Positions 31,850 through 43,329 are shown, numbered from the stretch's first letter. The stretch: 60,000 bases of DNA from Adiantum capillus-veneris (GCA_014529385.2 CM043950.1:151098945-151158944), one strand, 5' to 3'. Numbers and translations: made by a program. Notes: generated from the letters alone by a model not told the origin.

Positions 31850-32338
31850 GTCAATCAAAGGAAAGAAGAGAAGCTCTATAATGATGAATCTGATGAGCTG
31901 GATAGAGAGCATGAAAGGGAAGATGTAATGCCACAACATGCGACAACGCACTAGGTTGCTCTGCAGATGGTAAAGAAACAAATGATGATGATGAAGATTT
32001 TATCATGATTACTCATCCCAAACCCAAGTCCCCTACAGATGATCAAACAAGCGTCTCAAAGGAGACAGTTAGGAGTGTGCAAGAGGAACGTTGGAGTGCT
32101 CAAGAGAAAGGTTTCTGGACTGATAGTGGGCTGACTGTGCAAGACGCCAGTGATGATAGCCGCCTGCAGAGTTTTGTAAACATAGTGAAATTAAAGAGAA
32201 AAGGTGGCCTGGAATAGATTCTGGAAGACCTTGGGGATGAGAAATGTGTTGCCCCTCCAAGCACCCTAGATGACATAAATGAATGGAGCAGAGGTGAAAA
32301 GAAATCCATTCGCTCACCTGCTTGCAAGAAACTATGCT
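31850..32338 (+). pseudogene. decayed acidic coding segment, unrecognised
   Basis: A coding-like stretch with few stops: DDDEDFIMITHPKPKSP, then SKETVRSVQEERWSAQEKGF, ASDDSRLQSFVNIVKLKRKG, a stop, then LEDLGDEKCVAPPSTLDDIN. No family is recognised. It ends at the GA tract that carries the 3' end of LINE copy 2. It may belong to the same lost gene as 28.9-30.2 kb. Confidence 0.3.
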
Positions 32339-32347
32339 AAACTAGGC

Positions 32348-32455
<108 letters not shown>

Positions 32456-32483
32456 ATTATCGTCCTCGGAGGTCAAATATGAC

Positions 32484-35400
32484 CTATGGGACCAAAGTTA
32501 CATGTGATGTAGTATGTGTATGGATGATGAGTGACTCTTGATGCTCCAAAATTGTAGTGATGAGAGTCGCAATGGAGAGCCCACACTTTGGCTGGGAGAG
32601 GAAAGTGTGTAGGTCTAAGTTATGGCTGAAAATGTGAGAGAAGCAAGTTCGGATGTGATCAAAAGCTGAGCACTCTAGTAGTGTGTGGTACTCAGACTCT
32701 CGAACTTGCAGTGAGCATAATGTGCACAATCGATTTGACTCTTCTCCATTGCCCCAACGCCCTATCTTGCATCGAAGGAAATGGGAGCTAAGACGAATTG
32801 CTGCGATAATGCGTATCGCGGACAAGGGAATAGGCTCAAGCAAGTAAGTGTGATTACGATTTCCTCTCTCAGCGAAGAGCATGGTTTTGTAGTTGGGGGC
32901 AATATAGGTGGTGTAATGTATGAAGCGTGACCCACCGTATTTCTCCAAAGCCGTAATACATTGGCGTTGTAGAAAAGCTTCATTCACTTGAGAGTCAATT
33001 GAAGCATCATGTAGCAAGTGTAATGCATCCCATCTCCCAAACCACTTCTTTATGTCTTGCATCCATCCCGTGCTCAAGATCTTGCTTTTATGCGTCTTTT
33101 GAACTTTTTTGCTTGCTTCCCATGCAATTGTAGGAAGTCGATGTGAGGGGTTTTGACGCATCTTTATCATGTACTCCACAACCCTTTCCATGCCCATAAC
33201 CTCAATTGGAAGAGATCCCGACTCAAGAAGTAGGAGCATATATGGTGTTTGTGTCTTAACTTGGAGAAAGTTTGTAAGAAAATGCTTTTGGACATTCTCA
33301 AACTCTTTCCAAGTAGACTTTGAGATGCTTCCGCCCCACACTTCAACTCCATAAAGAAGAACCGGTGTCACCAATGCATCAAAAAGATACTTCTTGAGAA
33401 CCCAACACTTGATGTTTCCCGCATTACACATGTTCTCAAATGCATAATATGCTCTCTTTCCCGCTTCCAAACGACGCATAGCACATTCATGCCACTTGTG
33501 ATTGGATGGAACCTCAAGGCCAAGGTACTTAAAGCTCTCAACAACTTCAAGTGTCTCGTTGTTGTACACAATGCATGGCTTCTCCTTATGGTTGGTTTTC
33601 ACAAGCATAACCTTTGTTTTGGATTCATTTACAATCAGCCCACTATGCAAGAAAAAGTTCTCAAGGACAACCATAAGCTTTTGTGCATCTTCTAAAGTGT
33701 GTACTAGAAGCACTACATCATCCGCATACAACAAAAGCATGATTACTGCATTGCAAATAGTGACCTCTTCAATGCCTTCTTCTTGCATAAAGTCAAGTAC
33801 CATTTGTTCCAATTGATCGATGCATAGACCAAAGAGAGTTGGTGACAATGGACATCCTTGTTTAACCCCAATAGTGCTTATAAAAATTTCTGAAATTTCT
33901 CTTCCCATGCGCAATTGACAAATCACCTTCTCATAGATTCGAGAAACCACAAGCATAAACTCACTTGGCACTTGGAGTTCTTCCATCCTTCTCCACAAAT
34001 TGTTACGTGCAATCATATCAAAGGCTTTCTTAAAGTCCACAAAACAACAATACAATCGCTTGCCTTTCAACCGACTTTCCTCCATGAGAACACGAAGAGT
34101 GACAAGATGATCAATGGTGCTATGGCATCGACGAAAACCCGCTTGTCCCTTTGCACGCTTGTCATTATCTTCAGCCCAATCACTCAATTTCATCTTCATT
34201 ATGCACCCAAACAACTTTGCCATAAGAGACCCAATCATTATAGTCCGGTAGTTGCTTACATTCTTTACATCCCCTCCTTTATGCAAAGGCTTAACCCAAT
34301 TAGTACTCCAATCATAAGGCATACCATGTTGAAGTGGAAGGTTAAACATATCACACATCCACTCATGGGTAAAATCTCCCGTCCATTTGATCATCTCCGG
34401 CTTGATACCTTGAAGATCTCCCGCTTTGCGAGTGGCCAACTTTTCAAGCCCACCGCATACATCCTCAATAATAAAAAAAGACGGCATACATGGGAGTGAA
34501 CCATAAAATGGCATTTTTTCAGTATTTGCTTGCTCATATAATTGCCTAAAATGTGTGTACATATCTACTAGACTCAAGTTACCAAAATTCTCAACCCGCT
34601 TGCCTCTCAAGTTTCTCCAAAATCTTCCACATGCATGTGCCTTTTCTTGGACTTGAAATTCTTGTTGCTTTACTTCCCATCTTCTTCTCTTCTTTTGAAT
34701 CAATGCCTTGTATGTATGCAAATGACTTTGATAGTTGTCTTTGTCCATAGTTGCATCAAGATTTATCAAGGACTTTCGAGCATCTTGACATTCTTTATCA
34801 AACCACCTTTTGCGTGATCTATCTTTGTTGATACCATGGAGATGCTTTATGGCAAAGCATTCTTCCGCACAAGAACAAATAGCTTTCTTCAAAGCTTCCC
34901 ATTTAGTTTCCAATGGTGCATCACATTGAAGCTTTGTCATCCATAATTTTTGCTCAACCATTTCAATGTACATTGGTGCCCGTTTGCAATCCATACATAG
35001 TGATAACTTCTCTTTCCTTTGGCTGAGATTATCATGCTTAGTTGCTTCTCCACATGAAAGGTCAATACATAAGGTGCGATGGTCGGATTCCGGGGTCCAT
35101 TGACCAAACATAAAACTCTTTATGCGATACATGATGGCTTCAGAGAGTAGCATATAGTCAATCACACTATCCCCATTATGTCTCCTACATGTAAATCCAT
35201 TGGTTCCACTCCACAAAGATACACCATTGGCAATGAGCATACTCGTGCTATTACACATGTGTGAAAGTAACTTTCCATAGTGATCCGGCTCTTTCTCATC
35301 CATTGAAGTACGATCATACAAGTGAACTTCCTCCAACTCCCTTGAAATGTATGGCATATCAAATTGTTGAGTATCATGTTGCAATGTTTTTGTGCGAGCA

Positions 35401-35876
35401 TTCATATCCCCAAATACAATAACATCACCTTCACCTTTGAAGTAAGCAATGTCCTCTTCCAAATCAGAAAATGGTTGATCTCTATCCATGCAAGCATAAA
35501 AGGGAGAATCATGATGAGGAATGTAGCAACCGGCTACAAAAATGGGTGCTCTTTTTGGTGTCATAATTTTCAGCCATACATAACGTTTGTACTTGTCATC
35601 TTTCACAATTGATACAAAATATTCCAATCCTTTCTTAACCATACATGCTAACCCTCCTTGTCCTCTTCGTTGCTTGAGATTCTTTGACCACATCAATGAA
35701 TGTACATTGTAATCCTCCAAGCCGTTAATCCTTTGTGTATCATGCTCCCAAGTTTCAACAAGAAGTACAACATCGGCTTTGCTTGTTAGTTCATCAATGC
35801 CAACCCCCGCATTCCATGGGTATCCATTACAATTCCAAAAGCATATTTTCAATTGTAACTCGTTCTCATAGGTCAC
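32484..35876 (-). CDS. LINE ORF2: endonuclease and reverse transcriptase, uninterrupted
   Basis: 1130 codons without a stop, counted from a GTG at 35876; the first in-frame ATG is codon 62. Endonuclease of the EEP fold: FWNCNG (residues 13-18), LLVETW (38-43) with the catalytic Glu, GDMNART, GTNGFTCRRHNGDSVIDYML, and ESDHRT. Reverse transcriptase: NYRTIMIGSLMAKLFGC, RCHSTIDHL, FVDFKKAFD, GVKQGCPLSPTLFGLCIDQL, YADDVVLL with the catalytic pair (33717-33728), and the thumb start NESKTKVM. Near the end LCTLCSLQVRESEYHTLLEC gives a CCHC zinc motif. No RNase H is seen. The enzyme would nick the target and copy the element RNA there. Because WN lies before any ATG, translation must start at a non-ATG codon or continue from ORF1. 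Whether it is expressed is unknown. Confidence 0.88.
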   Translation of the reverse strand: MTYENELQLKICFWNCNGYPWNAGVGIDELTSKADVVLLVETWEHDTQRINGLEDYNVHSLMWSKNLKQRRGQGGLACMVKKGLEYFVSIVKDDKYKRYVWLKIMTPKRAPIFVAGCYIPHHDSPFYACMDRDQPFSDLEEDIAYFKGEGDVIVFGDMNARTKTLQHDTQQFDMPYISRELEEVHLYDRTSMDEKEPDHYGKLLSHMCNSTSMLIANGVSLWSGTNGFTCRRHNGDSVIDYMLLSEAIMYRIKSFMFGQWTPESDHRTLCIDLSCGEATKHDNLSQRKEKLSLCMDCKRAPMYIEMVEQKLWMTKLQCDAPLETKWEALKKAICSCAEECFAIKHLHGINKDRSRKRWFDKECQDARKSLINLDATMDKDNYQSHLHTYKALIQKKRRRWEVKQQEFQVQEKAHACGRFWRNLRGKRVENFGNLSLVDMYTHFRQLYEQANTEKMPFYGSLPCMPSFFIIEDVCGGLEKLATRKAGDLQGIKPEMIKWTGDFTHEWMCDMFNLPLQHGMPYDWSTNWVKPLHKGGDVKNVSNYRTIMIGSLMAKLFGCIMKMKLSDWAEDNDKRAKGQAGFRRCHSTIDHLVTLRVLMEESRLKGKRLYCCFVDFKKAFDMIARNNLWRRMEELQVPSEFMLVVSRIYEKVICQLRMGREISEIFISTIGVKQGCPLSPTLFGLCIDQLEQMVLDFMQEEGIEEVTICNAVIMLLLYADDVVLLVHTLEDAQKLMVVLENFFLHSGLIVNESKTKVMLVKTNHKEKPCIVYNNETLEVVESFKYLGLEVPSNHKWHECAMRRLEAGKRAYYAFENMCNAGNIKCWVLKKYLFDALVTPVLLYGVEVWGGSISKSTWKEFENVQKHFLTNFLQVKTQTPYMLLLLESGSLPIEVMGMERVVEYMIKMRQNPSHRLPTIAWEASKKVQKTHKSKILSTGWMQDIKKWFGRWDALHLLHDASIDSQVNEAFLQRQCITALEKYGGSRFIHYTTYIAPNYKTMLFAERGNRNHTYLLEPIPLSAIRIIAAIRLSSHFLRCKIGRWGNGEESNRLCTLCSLQVRESEYHTLLECSAFDHIRTCFSHIFSHNLDLHTFLSQPKCGLSIATLITTILEHQESLIIHTHTTSHVTLVP

Positions 35877-35891
35877 GCATCCCTATTTGCT

Positions 35892-36832
35892 TTAGAGACT
35901 TGCCTCCTCCTTGGGCACATTTTCTTCATGAGAGATCTCCTTGTTTTTATTATTCTTTTCCTCATATGCCTTGCGACGCATATTTTGTTGCTTAATAGTG
36001 CGATCTTCACATACAAAACATTTTGTATCCCTCAAATAGATCCAACTATTATCAAGGATAATCTTTCGCTTGGTCTCATCCGGAATGGTGCATACAATTG
36101 GCCGTTCTCCCGAGCGAGGAGATCCTTGCTTCCCCACTCTATGTGCTCCATAGACCATAACTCCGGACATGCCAAAGTGGGTTTTGAAGAAATCTTCAAT
36201 AACAATGGCAAGAGAAGGAGGTGTCTCTAACTTCTCTTCGGGAATTCCACCAATAAAAATGTTCTTAGAACGTCGCTCCTGTTCCTTCAACTCCTCCACA
36301 TCCACATTCTCAACATTCTTTGTTTGAACCATAGCTTGCATGAGTGAGGAATTAGAAACCACATTGCTACCACATACATCAGCCCAAGACTTGTTTGTGC
36401 ATACATTTTTCATGTCGCATACATCCCGGCTCATAGTGTAAACTTTCTCCTCTTTCAATACATGGTCATGCTCTACTTTGCTCATTCGCTCCTTCAAAGC
36501 ATTCAAGTCCACAAGAGAGCGTTTACATTCCTTGACTTCCTCTTCAAGTTGCATCAAACGTGTTGTTTGCATCTCAAGTGTCCTCTTGAGATTCTCATTC
36601 TCAACCACAAGTACCCTTAGTGTGCCATTCTCCATTGCAAGTGCTCGTAAGTCTTCGCCTTGTTTGTTTACGGTCTCTTGCAATGATACCAAGTACGCCA
36701 TGATCATGGTTTCCGATGTCGTTGGTTGGGTGGTTGTGTTGCTATCTCCATACTTGGAGATTTTGGATCATTTTCCACAATGGTTGTGGACCTTGTTGAA
36801 GAAGAAGAACCCTTGCGAGTGCCGGAAGACAT
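35892..36832 (-). pseudogene. LINE copy 2 ORF1
   Basis: The ATG equivalent to that of copy 1 is at 36832, but one base is missing about 75 bases further on (AATCTCCAAG versus AATCTCCTAAG), so the head is out of frame. From 36707 the frame is open to TAA at 35894-35892. It keeps the 31 bp missing from copy 1 (LRALAMENGTL). Coiled coil, then ERRSKNIFIGGIPEEK, AHRVGK, FVCEDRTIKQQNM as in copy 1. The stop is a TAA created by a single change (TCA in copy 1); nine bases on, the TAG used by copy 1 is also present, in the same frame as ORF2. Confidence 0.8.
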
Positions 36833-37052
36833 TGTATGTAAAATAGGAGATGAGAATCAATTTTGTTGAACCTGTTCACTTCGGAAATTCTGCTATAGAA
36901 ATGCCTTCCATAACTCTGAAAATTTATTTCTTTACATCAATGTGTAGAGGACTTCGTGCTCTTCGATTGAGGCTATAGATCACCCAAATCGGAGTTCGGA
37001 TGAAGAAGTTATGATCAAAAGAGTGGACTGCTGTCTACTAGGTCAAAAAACA

Positions 37053-37055
<3 letters not shown>
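36833..37055 (-). promoter_or_regulatory. LINE copy 2 5' untranslated region and presumed internal promoter
   Basis: About 220 bp between the GA tract and the ORF1 ATG, almost identical in copy 1 except for its first 47 bp. LINEs carry their promoter here; I see no recognisable box. Confidence 0.45.

Positions 37056-37130
<75 letters not shown>
37056..37130. repeat. (GA)n tract at the 5' end of LINE copy 2
   Basis: 75 bp of GA abutting the first LINE bases (CAGCT on the plus strand). It is the first of a series of GA tracts. Confidence 0.95.
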
Positions 37131-37134
<4 letters not shown>

Positions 37135-37192
37135 CATTTAGAGAAATCCGTATTCAAACTAACCCTCTTTTAATATGCTAAGCTATACAAAG

Positions 37193-37272
<80 letters not shown>

Positions 37273-37573
37273 ATTCAAAGAAATCCGTATCCAAAATAAA
37301 TCTTAATAAGGTGTCTGAACTAGTGTTTGATATGGATGCTAGAGAGAGTAGATAGTTCACAAAAGCAACTCAATTAAAATCACTTCAAGAACATGCACAA
37401 TAAAACCCTAGATGTCCTATGTCAACATATATTCTTGTAACAAAAAATAGAGAGTTGTTCAATTTTATTTCAACATCTTTTACATTTTTGCAATTCACAA
37501 AGACATATTCAATATGAAAATATCATCTCACAATGAATAACTAAACACCTAAAACTTACTCTCTTTAATATTC

Positions 37574-37642
<69 letters not shown>

Positions 37643-37791
37643 ATTTAGAGAAATCCGTATTCAAACTTACTCTCTTTTAATATGTTAGAAGAGAGAGAGA
37701 GAGAGAATTCAAAGAAATCCTTATTCAGACTTACTCTCTTTAAATATTATAGTCTATGGAGAGGGAGAGAGAGGGAGAGAGATAGATAGAT

Positions 37792-37837
<46 letters not shown>

Positions 37838-38030
37838 GAGAGAGCATTCAAAGAAATCCGTATCCAAAACAAAGGTTAATAAGGTGTCTGCATTAGTGTT
37901 TGGTATGGATGTTAGAGAGAGTAGATAGTTCACAAAAGCAATGCAACTAAGGTCACTTCAAGAACATGCACAATAAAACCTAGATGTCCTATGTCAACAT
38001 TCTTGAAACAAAAAATAGAGTGTGTGTAGA
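37131..38030. repeat. cluster of GA tracts with duplicated spacers
   Basis: GA tracts at 37194-37271, 37577-37641, 37691-37706 and 37758-37844 alternate with spacers that repeat AGAAATCCGTAT, ACTCTCTTT and TTAATAT. A longer segment is duplicated: 37272-37455 and 37845-38020 share AATAAGGTGTCTG, GTAGATAGTTCACAAAAGCA and CACTTCAAGAACATGCACAA. The tracts are sites where recombination and expansion evidently recur. Confidence 0.85.
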
Positions 38031-40402
38031 AGTCCAGTGACCTCTCTGCTCCATCTCTCATAGGTATATTAAGAACAATGGTGCATTCTTGATGCTCCTC
38101 CATTAAAAATCTTCGTGATGCAGGAAACATGCGAGGAGAGACTTTCTCCCGTGCCTCCCTATTGTATGTGGGAATAACAACATCCGCTCGACAAAAACCT
38201 CCCACCATGAGGTCAATTACCTACATATAAGCATACATTGTACACACTTAAATCAAAATCAAGTTAATAATGCACTCTTTCACAACAACATGGTATTTTG
38301 ATTCACTTCCTCTAGGGTATCTGGGTGTCTATATCCCCCATTACACATGAGAGTCCATGTACGATGAAGTCGTAACCCAATCTTTATATCATGGGTAATA
38401 ATCTCTCCAATATGTTGTGCAAGACATAGAGTCACAAAAAAGCCTTCATCTGCCAAGAAAGGTTCCGCTACATCCATCACACCTTGCACAAGAGAAGGCA
38501 AAAATATATTCCATAGTGGAATTTTTTTACTTAATTCACCTTTGAAAAGATGTTTAGAATGATTTTTTCAAGTAACATGGATCAAAACAAACAACATAAA
38601 TAAAAACTTTGAGTAACCTGCTTGAATTGAGCCTAAACCATCCACCAACAAAGAAGTAGGGAAATCCGCAAAGATAAGACGAAACACCTCTCAACAAGGT
38701 GCTCCACAATGGTGATACAAGCCAAGACTTTGAGTGCTCAAAAAATTTTAATGCTACATACAAAACGTTTGTTGCTTAGTACACCATCCACCTTGAACAT
38801 TTAATTGATGTTGATAACACAATCCACAAAACCTTTCTTTTACCTTTGAATGGAAAAATCATCAAAATTAGACATATCAACTAGAAGAGCATCTACCACA
38901 GTCAAAAACTGAAAACCTACAAATTTTCATTTAAAAATTATCTTAATTAAAAACAACATAGAATTGTTTTGAACTATCAAAAAAAAAAAAACAATTAGAA
39001 ACTTACCGGTATTCCATGAGGTTGGTCGCCTTGATGAAGTTGGTCGCTCCATGACTCACTCAACCACTATTGAACACTTTTTTCATTGCTTTCTTTAGGC
39101 ATGTCAATCTTTAGCCCTCCTAATGCATAGGTTGTTTTGATGTGGTCACCATGTTTGACCCACTTGCATGATTTTGATGCTCTCTTTGAGGAGGTAGTGA
39201 ATGATTTCTTTCCTGTGTTCTTTGTGAGCCCCCATCCATAGTCAAGTCATGATTGTGATCCATGTCTTCTAAGTGCTCGAAAGAAACAGATTGGTTTTTA
39301 TATTTGTATTTTTTCTCTTTCAAAAACTCTACCAAAAGAAAAGTTTAATGATATAATGAAAATTAATCTAGCATTTACAAACTTGAGTCATTTATAAAAA
39401 ATAGAACATACTTTCTTGTGCATTTTTTCATGCATAAGAGAGAGAGAGAGATCAAATGCTAACGAGTGCAAGGCTAGTGGACTTGAATGATAATAGAGAA
39501 ATTGAATATTATAATAGATGAACATAATAATATGAGAATAAAGAAATTGAATATGAGAATAACAAACTCAACTTTGCTTAGAATTAACTTGATGTTTTAA
39601 AAAAAGTGTTATACTTACTTGCATGTAAGTCTAGTTCTTGCTTTGGGATCACCCTCAAAGGGTAGTCCAACCACTATGGGCAAATTCTGCACTCCCGCAT
39701 AGAAATACCCTCCTATACCATAGAACCGGGATACATGGTATTTTCATCCTCTAGCTTGACCAATCTTCAGTAACCATAGGCATAGTAGCAAGTGTACCAT
39801 TTAAAACACATTCACACATCCATAACAACATTTAGTCTCTTGAACAAAATAATTTCAATAAAAGCCAATGACACTGTTGGTTCATGTGATTTCACCTGTA
39901 TAAAATCCTTTTACAAGACTCTTGTAGCTATGGCATTTTGGAAGTGTCCCTGGCACTTTTAACATCTCCTATAAGTTGAGGAAAATCTTGTAAGCCATGA
40001 TTTCTTAATTGCACCTATGGTAGTCATTCAAATCATAAAACAATGCAACATAATTTACATTTATTAGGAAAAAGTGACCGGTTTAGAAAACAACCTTGAA
40101 AAAAGCTTCGAATCCATCTCGCAATTTGAAATCTTCAACCTCCAACCTTCTTATTATCAACAAAGCTTCATCATGCATGTGAGGCCAGTAAACTTCTTTT
40201 CTAATATAAGCCCTAAAGTGCTTCACATCACCAAAGTGAGGAAAAACTGGATCTTTGGCCTTTGTAAGACTCATCATCTCCAATATACACTTTTTCCTTC
40301 ATTATAAACAAAAAATATATCAAAAACTTAAACACCATATTATATAAGTATATTCATATACCGTTCATGTTAAAATTATATGCTCAAGTAAAATTTAACT
40401 CT

Positions 40403-41006
40403 CTTTTATGCGCCGCGTCCATGTTTTTAGTTGATGGTTTCCATCCCATACCAAAAACTGATGCCCTCAAAGATCTTGCCACTCCTTATTGAGCTGATTA
40501 TCAAATGCAACACTCCTTACTTGCCAAATAGGATCCCAACTACCTTCCACAAGAGGAGTGACATGCATGTTAAGAGCTGAAAGAATCTTTCATCGATATG
40601 AAAAAGATCCCATTGTATCCAAGTAAGCAACATTGTCAAAACTAGGAATTAACCAAGATGCAGAATTTGTAGCCACTCGTACAGCTTCATGAGCCACCAA
40701 ATGACATACAGGTATAACTAGAGGGTTGCGTCTTTGTTTTAAGTAAAATAGATTTAACACATCCTTCATAATCCCCAACAAGATTTTCTTGTTGAGAATG
40801 CTGGGCCACATCCTCCTCACCAATCCCATGAGACTCCGTTAAATTCTCATCTTCAGCATCCTCACCTGTTTCAACCTCCACTATCAACTCTCAAGGCTCA
40901 TCTCCTCTTACAACATCCTCACTCTCCAAATGGTTAGAACCTTCCTCCACAGCAGCTTCGTCATCATCAAAGATGCATTTTCTACGTCTCTTTTACTTCT
41001 TACCTT
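40403..41006. repeat. tandem unit 1 of 3 (604 bp)
   Basis: Begins CTTTTATGCGCCGCGTCCAT. Carries, on the minus strand, the SWLIPSFDN, WDPIWQV and DGNH coding blocks and the acidic block. A TGA interrupts the QDL-GHQ junction here and in unit 3, whereas unit 2 has TGC. Confidence 0.9.
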
Positions 41007-41609
41007 CTTTTATGCTCCGCGTCCATGTTTTTAGCCGATGGTTTCCATCCCATGCCAAAAACTGATGCCCGCAAAGATCTTGCCACTCCTTATTGAGCTG
41101 ATTATCAAATGCAACACTCCTTACTTGCCAAATAGGATCCCAACTACCTTCCACAAGAGGAGTGACAGGCATGTTAAGAGCTGAAAGAATCTTTCATCGA
41201 TATGAAAAAGATCCCATTGTATCCAAGTAAGCAACATTGTCAAAACTAGGAATTAACCAAGATGCAAATTTGTAGCCACTCGTACAGCTTCATGAGCCAC
41301 CAAATGACATACACGTATAACTGGAGGGTTGCTTCTTTGTTTTAAGTAAAATTGATTTAACATATCCTTCATAATCCCCAACAAGATTTTCTTGTCGAGA
41401 ATGTTGGGCCACATCCTCCTCACCAATCCCATGAGACTCCGTTAAATTCTCATCCTCAACATCCTCACCTGCTTCAACCTCCACTATCAACTCTCAAGGC
41501 TCATCTCCTCTTACAACATCCTCACTCTCCAAATGGTTAGAACCTTCCTCCACAGCAGCTTCGTCATCATCAAAGATGCATTTTCTACGTCTCTTTTACT
41601 TCTTACCTT
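41007..41609. repeat. tandem unit 2 of 3 (603 bp)
   Basis: Begins CTTTTATGCTCCGCGTCCAT; about 97% identical by eye to its neighbours. It reads QDLCGHQFLAWDGNHRLKTW without a stop. One base is missing near 41262 (GATGCAAATTT versus GATGCAGAATTT). Confidence 0.9.
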
Positions 41610-42199
41610 CTTTTATGCTCCGCGTCCATGTTTTTAGCCGATGGTTTCCATCCCATACCAAAAATTGATGCCCTCAAAGATCTTGCCACTCCTTATTGAG
41701 CTGATTATCAAATGAAACACTCCTTACTTGCCAAAAAGGATCCCAACTACCTTCCACAAGAGGAGTGACAGGCATGTTAATAGCTGAAAGAATCTTTCAT
41801 CGATATGAAAAAGATCCCATTGTATCCAAGTAAGCAACATTGTCAAAACTAGGAATTAACCAAGATGCAGAATTTGTAGCCACTTGTACAGCTTCATGAG
41901 CCACCAAACGACATACATGTATAACTGGAGGGCTGCTTCTTTGTTTTAAGTAAAATTGATTTAACACATCCTTCATAATCCCCAACAAGATTTTCTTGTC
42001 GAGAATGTTGGGCCACATCCTCCTCACCAATCCCATGAGACTCCGTTAAATTCTCATCTTCAGCATCCTCACCTGTTTCAACCTCCACTATCAACTCTCA
42101 AGGCTCATCTCCTCTTACAACATCCTCACTCTCCAAATGGTTAGAACCTTCCTCCACAGCAGCTTCGTCATCATCAAAGATGCATTTTCTACGTCTCTT
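41610..42199. repeat. tandem unit 3 of 3 (~590 bp)
   Basis: Same start as unit 2. It diverges at its end, where CTACGTCTCTTT is followed by unique sequence that continues the gene to its start at 42334. This is therefore the parental 5' exon copy, and units 1-2 arose by duplication. Confidence 0.85.
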
Positions 42200-42429
42200 T
42201 CCCCCTCGTTTGAATGGATTGGATGCCTCTTGATCGATTGGATGCCTTCTATTGGAAAGACCGGATCTCAAGGTCATGCATGGAGAATCAAATGTTCTCT
42301 TGATTGACTTGTTGCCTCGTCTTTTGGGATCCATGAATTTCTACATTATCATAAAAAAGCACAACAAGATTAACATGGCCGTCAAAAAAGTCAGCTGAAA
42401 TATCTACATCTAAAAACAAAACTAACCCA

Positions 42430-42570
42430 TGACAAAGTGCCACTTAACCACTTGTTAATGCGGTTGCATTTCATGCTAAACACGCATGTACATAGTTTAA
42501 TGCATTTCATGGCAAACACCCATGTACCCATTTCATGGCAAACACACCCATTTCATGCGAAACACCAATG
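42430..42570. repeat. CATTTCATGGCAAACAC minisatellite
   Basis: Four or five imperfect copies of a 20-40 bp unit with CATTTCATGSNAAACAC and ATGTAC. Confidence 0.7.
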
Positions 42571-42589
42571 TACGAGAATTTGCCCGATT

Positions 42590-42960
42590 TGCTGCCGAAT
42601 TGCTGTCAGGTTTGCTTCCATGATGTATGCAGTCTGAACTTGCGGATTTGCGGTCTGGATTTGCGCCTAAACTGTGGATTTCCAGTCCAAATTTGTCGTA
42701 TGGGTTTGCGTTGACCTGTCCAAATCTGTAGTCCAAATTTGCACTGAGTTGCAACCTGAATTGCTGCGCTAGGTCCGATTCTACTGCCTGAACTGCTGCC
42801 TGAACAGAACTGCCTGAACTACTATCTGAACCGCCTGAACTGCTGTATTGAGTCCAATTCTGCTACCTGAATAGAGTTGCACTGAGGCCGGATCTGCTGC
42901 CTGAACAGAGCTACGTTAAGTTGTGCTGAGTCTATTATGCAGAGCTATGTAGAGTCTCTT
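42590..42960. repeat. degenerate CTGCCTGAA / CCAAATTTG repeats
   Basis: Low-complexity stretch in which CTGAACTGCTGCCTGAAC and GTCCAAATTTG recur irregularly. No gene. Confidence 0.6.
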
Positions 42961-43121
42961 GCTGTTGTTGTGAATCTGATGCGCTGATTGCTGTGTTGTG
43001 ATGGTTAACAAACCTGTAAGCAGAGCTCCTTAACCGTCAGTGCGCGCACTTATGGTTGGGAAGCTGCAATAGGTTAACTCTCATTTGCCTTACGTTAAGT
43101 CTCAATACAAAAATGAGCTGT

Positions 43122-43217
43122 CCCTCCTCCCTTGCACCCATGCCTCCACAGCTCGAGAACCGTCAGCGCGCAGGCTGACGGTTACCGAGCTGTGGGAGCA
43201 TGGGTGCGGGGGAGGAG
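43122..43217. other. long GC-rich hairpin (about 45 bp arms, 6 bp loop)
   Basis: The left arm (from CCTCCTCCC through CACCCATGC and CCACAGCTCG to CCGTCAGC) pairs with the right arm (GCTGACGG, CGAGCTGTGG, GCATGGGTG, GGAGGAG). The inner 33 bp match at 29 positions; the loop is GCGCAG at about 43167-43172. It stands out in AT-rich DNA. A shorter echo, AACCGTCAGTGCGCGC, is at 43032. It could be a small-RNA precursor or a tiny foldback element. Confidence 0.7.
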
Positions 43218-43329
43218 AAGTAGACACACAGATGGTACCTTGCTTCGGAGAGGCTTCACGCAAAAGTTGGAACAAGCAGGAGCTCCACGCTCTAGGTCAA
43301 AAAAGCTTTAAATAAGGTAAAACTTGATA

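Larger units (their letters stand above)
38040..42334 (-). pseudogene. unrecognised multi-exon gene or gene remnant with DGNHR motif
   Basis: Starts MDPKRRGNKSIKRTFDSPCM at 42334, with a basic nuclear-localisation-like PFKRGGKRRRK, then an acidic region (ETGEDAEDENLTESHG). Read through the triplicated units it gives SWLIPSFDNVAYLDTMGSFS, MPVTPLVEGSWDPIWQV and GHQFLVWDGNH. Downstream pieces on the same strand: FPHFGDVKHFRAYIRKEVYW (40283-40083), VDALLVDMSNFDD, LWSTLLRGVSSYLCGFPYFF (38763-38600), VMDVAEPFLADEGFFVTLCL (38500-38290) and VSPRMFPASRRFLMEEHQE (38208-38040). Donor- and acceptor-like sites separate several of these. WDGNHR resembles the core of ParB/sulfiredoxin-fold domains, and the late pieces are loosely like a Rossmann methyltransferase; both are guesses. 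Stops within exons suggest decay. Confidence 0.35.
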
